Below, in pieces: positions 43,951 through 56,118 of a stretch of DNA of 64,000 nucleotides (positions are counted from its first letter, which is position 1; the number at the start of each line of letters is the position of its first letter). The notes below the pieces were generated by a model that saw only the letters and a list, made by a program, of their open reading frames with translations, was not told where the DNA came from and made no database searches. The translations under genes were made by a program, and so were the position numbers. The stretch is from Euphorbia lathyris (Eukaryota; Streptophyta; Magnoliopsida; Malpighiales; Euphorbiaceae): positions 84,009,001-84,073,000 of the forward strand of contig NC_088913.1 in the NCBI RefSeq assembly GCF_963576675.1, given 5' to 3'.

Positions 43951-46521
43951 TTCCATTAATACTCTAGTGCACATGTGAAGAGATTTTAGCTTTCTCTAAC
44001 TAAGAAATAATAATTGTTGACCTATATAATTTCAAGCTCATAAAGAGGATAAATCTAATAATTTCACATAAATATTTTTCTCCTTAGTGTTTTTTTCATG
44101 GTGTCTAAAGAAAGCAACTTTGAACATGATATTCCTATCCAAGAAAAGTTTTTGTATCCATTATTATGATCTAAAAACCTTTGTTATGAACTATCCCCTA
44201 TTCTGTTAGGGAGACGATGCCCTCATCAAAATGAAACATGGGTTGCAAAAATTTGTTCTTGGTTAGTTGGTCATTTGGTTAAGCTCTTAAAATAGATTAT
44301 AGAAGATAAAAAGAAAAGCGTATTAATAATTGATTTTGAGCAACGAACAATACTAGAGAAATAGTAAAATATACATGAGCTTTTTTATCTCTTGTTTTAT
44401 AGGCCGGAAAAATAAGAGTGAGTTCAATGTAATTAATTGATATAATTAATATAGGAGGAGTTTTTAATTTGGGAAAAATGAAAAGACCACGTAGAGAAAA
44501 TAATATGATGAAATAAAAGAGAATTTATTGTTTGATTTTTTTTGTTTTAATTTTAATAGTTAGCATCAATTAAAGGAGAATGCTTCAAAATTTGAGAAAG
44601 ATGAGGACTTTGCAGAAAATTTATTCTCTGATTTTTTTCTTTTAATCTATATTTATATTATATATAATTACGAAAGTAGAGAGAAATGAGAAGAAGTGTT
44701 TTAGAGGTCTTTTTGATGAGTTGTCAACGTAGTAAAAAATCAGATTAAAAATATTTAATTAATTAAAAATAAATATTTAATTAATTAAAAATAACAAATT
44801 TATATTTATAATATATTAAATAATTACTAGCCTATTAATTAAAATAATAAAAGAAAGCAAGAGTTACGGGAAGATGAAAAAACACAAAGCAAAGGAAATC
44901 CAAAAGTCACAAATAAACTTCTATATAAAGCATGATAGATAGTATTCGACCATTATACTCATTGGTCACGATAGATAGTATTATATTTCTGAAGGTAAAT
45001 ATTCGATTTTTTTCATATGTTGTAGTTATTTTGTTCTCAATTATGTTGTTGTTTTATTTTTATTAAACAATAGTTGTTATAGTTTCATCTTTCAGATTCA
45101 TTTCTGTTGTTACCCAAGTTCTATACCTCTCGCTATTTTATCCATGTTTTCTTTTTTATTTGTCTTTTTTTTTTCTAAACTGATAGCTTCAATTGAAGAA
45201 ATCCGACAGAAATAGAAGATGCATGAACAACTAAAATCGGAAAACACAAAAGTGTCAAAAATTATAAGAAATTCTTATGTTTCTCAAGGTAATTATTCGA
45301 TTTTTTTCATATATTGTAGTTATTTTTGTTCTCAATTGTGTTGTTGTTTTCTTTTTATTAAACAATAGTTGTTATATAGTTTCATTTTTCAGAGATGAAA
45401 TTTCATTTCTGTCGTTACCTAGGTTCCATACCTCTCGCTACCTTATCCATGTTTTCTTTTTTATTTGTCTTTTTTTTTTCAAAATGACTAAAATAAAGAT
45501 TTTGTAAATTTGTATTCTTTTTTAGTATATGTTGCTAGGTGTTATCGTTTCGATTGCTAACTCTTAACTAAAATTTAGATTTTCGGCTCTATATGAACTC
45601 AATTTTTGGCTTTCTCAATTGTGTTATTGTTTTATTTTTATTAAACAATTGTTGTTATAGTTTCATCTTTCAGAGATGAAATTCCATTTCTGTCGTTATC
45701 CAGATTTCATACCTCTCGCTATCTTATCCATGTTTTTTTTTATTTATTTATTTTTCAAAATGACTAAAATAAAGATTTTGTATATTTGCATTCTTTTTTA
45801 GTATATGTTCCTAAGTGTTATCGTTTTGATTGTTAACTCTAACTAAAATTTAGATTTTCGGCTTTTTATGAACTCAATTTTTAGTTTTAATTGAAGTTAG
45901 ATTAATTTTTCTAATTCGGAACATGTTGAAATCCACTCTTTTTTTTAGTTTGAGTTTAGCTAATTGATATGGATTGTATTTTTTATTTTTATGCATTTTG
46001 GTACAAATAGATATAAAGTTTCACACGATAGTTGTTCATTGAAATTTGAGACATATTAAATAAAATATTAAAGAGATATTGGAATATTATACTTACAATG
46101 AAGTTTATTTCAATATAAATTATGTTATATTATTATTATTATCAAGAAGTTATTTTTTCTCAATTTTCTAGACAATGAGATTGTAAGCATTTAATACGCT
46201 TGATAAGATGTTTATTCTTGAAGAATGTGGATTATGCTAGATACGAATTCAAAATCAAGGTAAATAAAAATAAATTTTGATGCTCAAAATCCTAAAAATA
46301 TACATTAATTATGGATATTGAGATAATTGTTTTTGCAATTGGCTTATATAATTTTTAACTATTATATTATGGTTCGTACAAAATTATTAGTATTTCAAGA
46401 GTTTTTAACATATGAAAATGAAATATTATCATAGGAAAAATTATTGAAAAATATTAATTAAGAAAATATTATTATTTGAATCTCTTTAAATTCTCAAATG
46501 TTGAGCATAATGATTCTAATT

Positions 46522-46659
46522 TTTTTTTTTGGTAGAAAATGAAAAGAAAAACGAACAACAACAAACTACACAGGAATTAGCCTAGGGAAGCTAACCCCAA
46601 TCCTATCTTCTAAGAGAAGAGGAGAGATGAAACTAGGGGAAACAGGAAGGATATTAATT
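46522..46659 (-). mobile_element. 138-bp LINE 3' end with a perfect 15-bp target duplication
   Basis: Minus-strand 3' terminus of the same family as 5843-8295 and 50626-53875 (GGTAGAAAATGAAAAG, AGCTAACCCCAATCCTATC), with a T tract at its left. ATAATGATTCTAATT occurs at 46507-46521 and again at 46660-46674. This is a clear record of target-primed insertion with extreme 5' truncation. Confidence 0.93.
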
Positions 46660-46940
46660 ATAATGATTCTAATTAATATAATTAATTTCATATATTAATT
46701 ATAAAACTTTTTTTTGTACTGAGTGGTTACAATTGCGATTTAATTCTATTTAACTAAAATTAATTTATGGACTTAATACTTTATTAAGAAAAAATAAAAT
46801 ATTTAATTAATGGGCAAAAAATATTTTCACTCTCCTTTTTATACGTTTATGTCTCGACATTCTCTCTTATTTTCAAAAAAAAAAAACACGAGAGGAAGAT
46901 GGTTCTCTCCTAATTATCTTTTTCGTCCCTTCTTTTTTTT

Positions 46941-47437
46941 GGTTAATTACAAATAACTACCCTGTGGTTTGGTCGATTTGCGATGTGGTACCTGTGGTAT
47001 TTTTTTTACAAACACAACCCTATGGTTGCAAAATTTTACATGTTTTTTTTTACTTTGCCAAATTTGGCCGATAACGACTTCGAAATGAAATTTTTTAAGA
47101 ATTAAACTTGTTTGGTATCATATTTACTATGGAACCATATTCTTAATTTTTCAAAATCGTCATTTTTGGATTTTTCTCTCTCTAAACATTATCTTTATCT
47201 CTCATAAAAAACAACACGTAAATGACCTTAAACCTAAAAAGTCGAAGAATTAAAGTTGCTTAAAATATCATTTAGCTCTTGAAATTTTTTATTTCGAAGT
47301 CGTTATCGGTCAAATTTGGCAAAGTAAAAAAAACATGTAAAATTTTGCAACCATAGGATTGTGTTTACAAAAAAAAAATACCACAGGTACCACATCGCAA
47401 ATCGGCCAAATCACATGATAGTTATTTATAATTAACC
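46941..47437. mobile_element. Fold-back MITE, relative of 24448-25149
   Basis: Starts GGTTAATTACAAATAACTAC and ends GTTATTTATAATTAACC. Inner arms pair over more than 150 bp on each side (GCGATGTGGTACCTGTGGTA / TACCACAGGTACCACATCGC). T(8) flanks both sides, so an 8- or 9-bp duplication is possible but not decisive. Non-coding. Confidence 0.75.
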
Positions 47438-48424
47438 TTTTTTTTCAATTCTTTTGTTTGTTTTTCTTACTTACAAAATTCAAGAATATATAATTATTAG
47501 AAAATATTAATGAAGTCAAATAAGTGATATCTGCGAGTATGGCTGATATTCTATATAGTGAAAGAATGAAGAACAAATTGATCGAATGTCTTGATGAGAT
47601 ATTACGAGATGAAAATAGGAGAAATCATCATCTTAAACTGATTCAATTAGATATATTGGGTTATTGTAGCAGAATGAATAATTGAATTCGAATAGTTGGT
47701 GAGCATGAAATTCCATCAACCAAAATAATTATCATCAAGATGAATTTGTGACTAATTCTTACGAATTTTATTTTTTTATATGTAACATATTGAATTGATA
47801 AAGTTTCTTCATATGCAATATTAGAAAAGTATTGATTGTAATAGTTTATAGAATAATATATTGATGTTGCTTCCATTTTAACATAGATTTTAATTCTTTT
47901 GTATCGTAGATATAATATTTAATTTTAATTACAGTTTAATTCAATTTTTGTTTAACCTATATTGTAATTCTTTTGTATCGTAAATATAATATTTAATTTT
48001 AATTATAGTTTAATTCAATTTTTCTTTTTTTATTATATTCTAATATATTTCTTAATTAATCTGCTATTTTATTATTATTGTTTCACAAAATATTTGGAAT
48101 ATGAAAATGTATTAAAATTTCTAAAAAGTACAAATCATTGAATTTTGTAAAAATAAATAAATCATTCATATTTAGTTAAAATTCTATAAAAAAAGTATTC
48201 AATTATTTTTAAAATTAATTTAATTTGAATTATCATTAAAAATATATATATTAATTTCAAATATACATAATATAATTTGTTCATAGAATGATATAAAATT
48301 ATTTAAAAGTAAATATGTCAATTTATTTATTTATCTAAATTATATAAAAGTTTCATACCCCGTGCATCGCACGAGTTTTCGACTAGTTTTAATAATTATA
48401 AAATAAATTTTCCTTAAAAAAATA

Positions 48425-50140
48425 AGGTGCAAAACTCATAAAGTTTATGGTCAGGAGTAATTTTACCACTAACATTAACAACAAAAAGGAATTTTACTCC
48501 TAAACATTGATAAGTTGAGTCACTTTAAGAAGTAATTCATCAAATTATCTTCTCGATCATTAATCTTGCAATCTACCATTTACATGTGCATAATTTCACC
48601 AATCATTAGCAACAACTTACAAATATATTATTAAACGTGAAAAAAATTAAAAAAAATATACTATCTTTTGTACGAGTTGGGAAAAAATTTAAATAATCCA
48701 CATAATTTACAAATATCAATCTCTAATTCTATTGATAATCATAAAAATATGAAACATGTTTTTAGAACCAACTAGTATGCAATTGGTGTAGAATAAGGAA
48801 AAAAAGTATATGTTTTATAATGATCTCTCAAATTAATCCGACTTGCCAATTAGGGGTAAAATTGTATCATTTTAAACGTTAAAGGTAAAGTTGCTCCTGG
48901 ATATAAAAATTAAGGGTATTAAGGATAAAATTGCCCTTGGTTGCTAATGTTAAGGGGGTAAAATTGTACCATTTTAAATGTTAGGGGTAAAATTACTCTT
49001 GGATGTAAACGTTAAGTGTATTTTTGCACCTTATCTAATATATATATATATATATTTAGAAATATCACCATTTATATTTTACCGAATTTATAAATATTAA
49101 TCTCAAATTCTATTAATAAATCACAAAAATATGATTTTTTTAGAATCAATTAGTATGCAATTGGTGCAGAATAAGTAAAAAAATTTGTATTTTATAATGA
49201 TGTCTGAAATTGATCTAACTTACCAATCTTAGCGGTAAATTTCCTTTCTCCTAAAATTAAGGGTAAATTTTTACAATTTTAAACGTCATGGGTAAAGTTA
49301 CTCTTGAATATAAATGTTCCAAAAAAAATATTTTTTTTATGTGTAATTTGAAATGTCACCATTTTATATGAGTTATCAATTTTTATACATAGTATATAAA
49401 TTTGAAGGATTTTAATTCACTTTTTATACATAGTATATAAATTTGAAGGTAATATTAATCTCTAGTTATGTTTATAAATCATAAAAAAGATATGAATTTT
49501 TTTTATAACCAACTGGTATGTAATTGGTGTAGAATAAGGAAAAAAATTTGTGTTTTAGAATGATGTCTGAAATTGATCCGACTTGCCAAACTTAAGGGTA
49601 AAATTGCCCTTGGCTGCTAATGTTATGGGGTAAAATTGCACCATTTTAAATGTTAGGGGTAAAATTACTCTTGGATGTAAACGTTAAATGTATTTTTTAC
49701 ACCTTATCTAATTTATATATATATTTAGAAATGTCACCATTTATATTTCACCGAATTCATAAATATTAATCTCAAATTCTATTAATAAATCACAAAAATA
49801 TGATTTTTTTTAGAATCAATTAATATGTAATTGGTGCAGAATAAGTAGATAAAATTTGTATTTTATAATGATGTCTGAAATTAATCCGACTTACCAACCT
49901 TAGCGGTAAATTTATTTTCTCCTAAAATTAAGGATAAATTTTCACAATTTTATATGTTATGGGTAAAGTTGGTTTTGAATATAAATGTTCCAAAAAAAAT
50001 AGAATTTTTTTATATGTAATTTGAAATGTCACCATTTTATATGAGTTATGAATTTTTATACATAGTAAATAAATTTGAAGGATTTTAATTCACTTTTTAT
50101 ACATAGTATATAAATTTGAAGGATTTTAATTCACTTTAAA
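48425..50140. repeat. MITE cluster with an about 670-bp direct duplication
   Basis: Several arms of the GGGTAAAATTG family follow one another. A block starting near 48930 (GCCCTTGGTTGCTAATGTTA) recurs near 49600 (GCCCTTGGCTGCTAATGTTA) and continues in parallel to about 49450 and 50110 respectively. No gene is present. Confidence 0.65.
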
Positions 50141-50210
50141 GAAAAATTGAAGGGTTGTTATATATTAAGCTAAAAACTGTCTTATCAAATAATAACAAAA
50201 ACAAAAAGAA

Positions 50211-50292
50211 CGTCAACAGCAGGATTCGAACCTGCGCAGGCAGAGCCCAACAGATTTCGAGTCTGTTTCCTTAACCACTCGGACATATTGAC
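50211..50292 (-). tRNA. tRNA-Ser(CGA)
   Basis: An 82-base class II tRNA. The acceptor pairs GTCAATA with TGTTGAC and a discriminator G. The anticodon stem is ACAGA/TCTGT with loop CTCGAAA, giving anticodon CGA (plus-strand 50257-50259). A long variable arm follows. The B box is a perfect GGTTCGAATCC. There is no intron and no encoded CCA, as expected for a nuclear gene. A-rich plus-strand sequence to the left supplies a T-run terminator. It decodes UCG. Flanking MITEs do not disturb it. Confidence 0.95.
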
Positions 50293-50372
50293 GATTTGAT
50301 AAGCTGGGAATACATATAATATTTAAACAAATAATAATGATTAATATAGCGAAAAATAAAACAAATAAAAAA

Positions 50373-50445
50373 CGCCCACCGTGGGGCTCGAACCCACGAC
50401 CACAAGGTTAAGAGCCTTGCGCTCTACCAACTGAGCTAGACGGGC
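50373..50445 (-). tRNA. tRNA-Lys(CTT)
   Basis: A 73-base cloverleaf: acceptor GCCCGTC, D-arm AGCTCAGTTGGTAGAGC, anticodon stem CAAGG/CCTTG with loop CTCTTAA (anticodon CTT, plus-strand 50410-50412), and T-arm with GGTTCGAGCCC. No mismatches are seen in the stems apart from normal wobble. No intron. A T-run terminator lies on its 3' side (A run at about 50367-50372 on the plus strand). It lies 80 bp from the tRNA-Ser gene in the same orientation, but each has its own internal promoter. Confidence 0.95.
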
Positions 50446-50625
50446 TTGATGTGATTTTACGTTAGTTAGTCTATAACATAATTTTGTTTATATGCTCTAA
50501 GGTTCCATTGTTGACTTGCTTTTAATTCCAATGAAATACATATATTTTCGTTAAATCCTGATATTCCACAAACTTAATACATATTATTTATCATGAAACC
50601 AGGTGTTTTTTATTTTTCAAAACGC

Positions 50626-53600
50626 TTTTTTTTTTTTTTTGGTAGAAAAGGAAAGGAAAGCAAAGCAAAACAAGCAACTACACCGGGATTAACCTAGGAA
50701 AGCTAACCCCAATCATATCCTCTAAAAGAAGAGGAGAAAGAGCGATAGGGGGAACGGTAAGGGTAGAAACACCTAACACCCCCTCATGGCCTGCCGCCGC
50801 CAAGTGATCTGCAACACGGTTCTGCTCCCGGAAAATGTGGCTGAACTCAAGGATATCAAATGAGGGGCTAAGCCTCTTAATAGCTTTAATAAGGTTGCGG
50901 CTATGAAGACCCATGGCATGACTACCCAAAATCATATTGATGGCCTCCAAGTTATCTGACTCCACAGAAAGCCTCTTAACACCCAGCCTAATCGCCAGCT
51001 GGATCCCAGAGAGAATGCCCCAGAGCTCCGTAGAGAAGGAAGAACCCAAACCCAAATTCTGGGTAAACCCAGAAAGCCAGGCGCCTCCCGCATCCCTAAG
51101 AACACCTCCGGCAGCAATCTTACCATTACTGAGGCAGGAACCATCAGTATTCAGCTTCACAACCCCCTCTCTCGGCCTGCTCCAGCTCACGAGGTGGACA
51201 TCACTACTCGGGGAAGATCTGGCAAGGGACTCACCTTTGAAACTATCAATAATAGAGGAGAGTTTCTTCAAGAAGAACTCAGCTAAGTTAGGCAAAAGCA
51301 CAACTTTATTATCAAAAATCTCCTCGTTCCTCCATTTCCACACTTGATGACAGATAATGGCAAAGAAAATGTCCCCATGCTCCATATAAGACAATAACTT
51401 TCCCCTAATACCATCTGAGAACCAGTCGTTCACAGAATGAGACATGAAGGAAGAGAAAGTATGATGAGGGAGAATTTTCTTCCAAACCTCTTCACTCTTA
51501 GGGCAATCCCTAAGAGCGTGGCACAACGATTCAACATGGCCTCTACATCTACCGCAAGCTCCAGAGGTCGCCAAATGCCTTCTGTATCTATCTGAGTTAG
51601 TAAGTAATCTGTCTTTAATGCCCAGCCATAGGAAGCTCCTCATGCGGTAGGGGATTTTAAGGGACCAAATGGTCTTCCAAATATCCGAGGAATTATCAGT
51701 CCTGTTAAGGGAAAAAGCTTCAAAGGCAGATTTGCAAGAATAGACTCCATTGTTAGTCAGCGCCCAACAATGCTTATCCATGTCTTCCTCTTGATTACTC
51801 ACCTTCACTCCTCTAATTCTAAGGAGAGTCTCAAGGCTAAAGAAAGAATCAAATTTAAGCCAAACCCAGTCCCCTTCAGAGTCCACCACATCGGCTAACC
51901 TCCAGTTTTGGATATCACTAGGCGGGGGGGAAGTGCACACATCCACTAAAGGTTTATCCCCAATCCAGGTATCAAACCAGAAGCTTATGGACTTACCATT
52001 ACCCACATCCAGACCAACCCCCGAGCAAAACTCAGCAAAAACGGCGCTAATCCCTTTCCAGAGGAAGGAACAATTGATAACTCTCTCTTTCGGGCCCCCA
52101 AAGATCTTATCTTTTCGATACTTACCACAAAGAAGGCGAACCCAGAGAGAGGAGGGGCATTGCCACATACGCCAAAGAAGTTTCATTAATAAAACTTTAT
52201 TATTATCCTTAGCTCTCCTAATGCCCAAACCCCCTGAATCTTTGGGCTGACAAACCTCACTCCAAGGCACCAGGTGGATCTTTCTTCCCTCCGCAGCTTC
52301 CCCCCACAGGAACCTTCGGTTAATCTTATCAAGATCATTAAGCACAAGATTCGGAAGCTGACAAGCCTGCATGATGTGGTTGGGAGCAGCGGAATTCACA
52401 GATTGAATTAAAGTCAGACGACCAGCGAGGGAGAGAGTCTTGGCTTTCCACGTGGCACACCTCGTATTGGCTTTGTCCAAAGTATCTTTAAAAGAAACTT
52501 TAGACACTCTCTCACTATGGAGAGGAATCCCCAGATACTTTCCAAGAGAATTAGTAAGAGGAATACCAGACAAATCACTTAATCTTTTACAAATTCTCGG
52601 ATTCATATTCTTAGAGCAAATCATCCTAGATTTCTGGATATTAAGTCTCTGACCAGAGGCCGAACAAAAACAATCCAAAATATCCATAATGACACTCAAC
52701 TGCTCCTCATTACATTCAAGAAAGATAAGGACATCGTCCGTAAAGAATAAGTGGGTCACCTGGGGACAGAAACTGTTGATGGCCACTGGGTGGAAACTCC
52801 CAATATCAATGGCATCTTGAATAAGGTGGGACAGCCTCTCCATAGCAATAACGAAAAGGAAGGGACTCATAGGATCACCCTGACGGATGCCCCGACCCGG
52901 AGAGAACTCCTCCGACATATCCCCATTCACCATAACCTGAAACACAGGAGAAGTAATACAAACCTTAATAAGATTTCTCCAACTGTCCGGGATCCTAGCT
53001 CTCTCCAGACTCTCCATCGGGAAGTTCCAGTTGATGCGATCATAGGCCTTCTCCAAATCCAGCTTAAGAGCCACAATGCCTTTCTTCCCTTTCCTAATCT
53101 TCATAGTGTGCACCATTTCTTGGGCAATCACCACATTATCCATCATTTGTCTACCGGGTACAAAACTACCCTGATTCTGACAAATGATCTCTGGAAGAAT
53201 GCCACGGATTCTATTAGCCACAATTTTTGTAATCGTCTTGTAAAGAACATTACAAAGACTGATGAGTCTCATATGCAAAAAGGAAGAAGGCTTATCAATT
53301 TTAGGAATAAGGACCAGGAGAGTTCTATTAACCAGCTCAATATCCTTAGACCCATTGAACACACCTATGATAAACTCATAGATACCCTCCTTCACAACAC
53401 CCCAGTGCTTGTGGTAGAAGCCAGCTGGAAGACCATCAATACCAGGCGTTTTAGACGCCCCAATGCTGAAGATGGCATGGTCAATCTCTTTTCGGGAAAT
53501 ATGAAGAAAGGCACTCTGACTGATATCCTCACTGATCAAAGGAAATGTAGCAATAGAGTGAGCCCTCTCTAGCTGAACAGGATCCTCTTTGAAAAGCTCC

Positions 53601-53875
53601 TTATAGAACTCCAGAGCCAAATTCCGAATCACCTCATCTTCATACACCCACTCCCCATCAGAATCTTTGATAGCCTCAATTCTATTCCTCTACCGCCTGA
53701 TCATAGTAGACAGATGGAAGTACCTGGTATTACGATCCCCATCCCTAATCCAAGATTTCCTAGACTTCTGGAACCAGAGAAGCTCCTCCTGCCTAAGCAC
53801 AGCTTCCAGCTCCTTCTGAAGGGTTCTAAGGAGGCCATCTAAACTGTGATCAAACCTCACATCCAACCTACGCTT
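50626..53875 (-). mobile_element. LINE, 5'-truncated but well preserved
   Basis: The poly(A) tail is T(15) at 50626-50640. The 5' border is near 53875, between the endonuclease and RT domains. Candidate target duplications are TTTTTCAAAACGC (left, about 50613-50625) and TTTTTTAAACGTGC (right, about 53877-53890), which are imperfect. Same family as 5843-8295 and 46522-46659. Confidence 0.85.
50678..53875 (-). pseudogene. LINE ORF2: linker, reverse transcriptase, zf-RVT and RNase H (989-codon open frame)
   Basis: One frame from about 53875 to the stop at 50678, broken only by TAG at 53690-53692. The linker has SWIRDGDRNTRYFH. RT motifs are TPGIDGLPAGFYHKHW, GIRQGDPMSPFLF and the catalytic box FTDD, where FADD or YADD is usual. 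The zf-RVT motif is CGRCRGHVESLCHALRDC. RNase H shows NTDGSCLSNG, TELWGILSG, ESDNLEA and NRVADHLAAAG, so its four acidic residues are present. The endonuclease and ORF1 are missing by 5' truncation, so it cannot move alone. It is the best reference in the window for judging mutations in the copy at 5843. Confidence 0.92.
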
Positions 53876-56118
53876 TCTTTTTAAACGTGCATATTCTTTT
53901 TTAATCAAACAACACTTAAATAATATCAAATTAAAAAATACAAATGCTTAAATTATCTTCAATTTTTGAATTTTCTTATTTTAAGGCCATTAAAAATTAT
54001 TTTTTTATGATATCAATTTAAAAGTTTTTGGCTTTTGCTAACGAAAGCCTCAATCATCTTTTTTTTTAAAAAAATTACTGACATCTATTTACAAATCGGT
54101 AAAATCACAAATGGTTATATTTGAATTTTTCCCCAAAAGTTATATATAAGATAATAATTTTGGAAGAGTGATAACCATTTCTTACCGTATCCAAGTGGAA
54201 TTTAGAAAGAAGTAATAGTATATATTAATAATGATTAGTCATGCAAAAAAAACTAGCCAACAATATACATGTGTATTTAGGGAGTGTTTGGTTGAGTGAA
54301 AATAAGGTATAGAATATCATGCAAAATAACTAGCCAACAATATACATGTGTATCTAGGGAGTGTTTGGTTGAGTGAAAATACGGTATAGAATGGGAATGG
54401 AAATGAGTAATTTCCTTTCCTACCGTTTGGTTAACCAAAATGGTAAATAATTATAAGGTCCATATGTTTTTACCTAATACACTACTTAGTCCTTGTGTTT
54501 TTAAGGAATAATTATATAGTCCTCAAGTTTTTGTTTTTGCTAACTCCTTAGTCCTTATGCTTGGGTCAATGGTCAAACTATATTAAATAAACTTTAAAAC
54601 ACCAAAATTACCCTCTACTTTAGGTTTTAATAATAAAACATGTATTTTTCCTATTTTATATTTTTTTCTCTTTTTTCCTACAGAATCACAATCTCTCCAA
54701 TATAAAGTAATTGATTTATTAATTTTTATATAATTATAGAATTTTAATTTAATAACGTAAGATTTATTGACTAAAAAATGAATGAAACATATTTCAAAAA
54801 TTATTAAAATAGGAGTAAGACTATCATTATAAAAAGTTTTTACAATTCTAATAAATTTTCCGAATGAAAAAAATATGATTTTTAAAAAATTATAAAAAAT
54901 TTATAATAATATTTAATGTTAGTTTAAAGATATTATATTAAAAATAAAGAAAAATAATTATATTTTAAGAAAATTAATATTACATTTTTTCAATTATATT
55001 AATTTCGGTGTATATGTAGTTCAAAAACTTCATTAAAATTAATTAGATTAAATTTTAAACTAAAAGATCAATTTTTTTTATGTATATAACTAGGGGTAAT
55101 TTTGGACTTTCATTTACAAAAACAAATGGAAGGACTAAAGAATTGATTAAGATAATACTTAAGGATCTTATAATAATGTGATGGACTTACTAGCGCGTTA
55201 AGTAAAAATCTAAGACCTTATAATTATTTACCCTAACCAAAATATACTAGGGAGTGGGAATCACATTACCCTTTGGGGTGTTTGTTAGAAGGGATATAAT
55301 AGGAGGGATAGGGATAAAAAAACACGAGATAAGTTATCCCGTGTTTGTTCGGGAGATAGAAGAGTGAGACGGATGAGGGATAAACTTCTTATCCCTCAAA
55401 TCCTATACCCAGGAGGGGGGTGGTATAAGGAGGTGGGATAAGCTTCAGCGATTTTAATAGGATGGAAAAGTCTATCTTATCCCTTAAATTAATGTTATGT
55501 AATTTAAATAAGGTTAAAATAGTAAAATGTATTATTTTATCCCCATCCCTATCCCATATACCAAACATTGAATAATAATTCTCGACTATCATATTTTTAT
55601 CCTTATCCCAACCATTTATCCTTATCCCTATTCCAACTTTTATCCATATCCCTATCCCAATAGAATATCAAACGCCCCGTCTGGGTATAAATCAGCCATT
55701 CCCTCTTATCCTAAGGAATCAAATTCTTCCACCCCTTTCCACTATTTTTTTACTTTCCCGTATTTCAACATTTTTTTTTCATTTTCTTTTTCATCAAAAA
55801 CTTTTACTGGGCAATTTTACAAAATCATTTTTTCCTATATCAATGAAAAAACGTTTTATATACAAATCATTTCAAATCTTTAATATTTATAATATACTAC
55901 TATTATTATTATTTTTGTAACCATGTTATTATTATGATTAAACTTTATTATTATTATTATTATTATTTTTTGTTGCTACGTATGTACTTGGTCTAAAACA
56001 GCAAATGCTCCTTGAACTTTTAAAAATTTAAAATGACCCTCTATTTTTATTCAATTGCGTTCAACATTTCTCTATTATTGTCAATTGCTTCAGTAAGTGC
56101 CAATTTTAATCCAGTTAC
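53876..56118. other. AT-rich DNA with MITEs and a small tandem duplication
   Basis: A 77-bp unit (AACTAGCCAACAATATACAT...GTATAGAAT) is repeated at about 54251 and 54328. It opens a MITE-like stretch (GTGTTTGGTTGAGTG) that resumes after the insertion at 55275-55678. That insertion starts GGGGTGTTTGTTAGAAGGG, ends AAACGCCCC and is a second copy of the Tourist-like family at 42288. TTATTATTATT microsatellites lie near 55900-55970. No gene. Confidence 0.6.

Larger units (their letters stand above)
44920..48386 (+). mobile_element. Probable Helitron, non-autonomous
   Basis: The 3' end is convincing: hairpin CGTGC-ATC-GCACG (48361-48373), nine bases, then CTAG at 48383-48386 followed by T. That is the Helitron rule of a hairpin about 10 bases before CTRR and insertion before T. 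The 5' end is a guess: TCTATATAAAGCATGAT at 44920 resembles Helitron 5' ends but is preceded by T, not A. No Rep/helicase is encoded. Three imperfect direct repeats of about 300 bp lie at 44990-45900. A LINE tail and a MITE are inserted. Confidence 0.45.

Noticed and set aside
52751..53572. 273-codon plus-strand frame
   Set aside because: Antisense shadow of the LINE reverse transcriptase with no recognisable motif.
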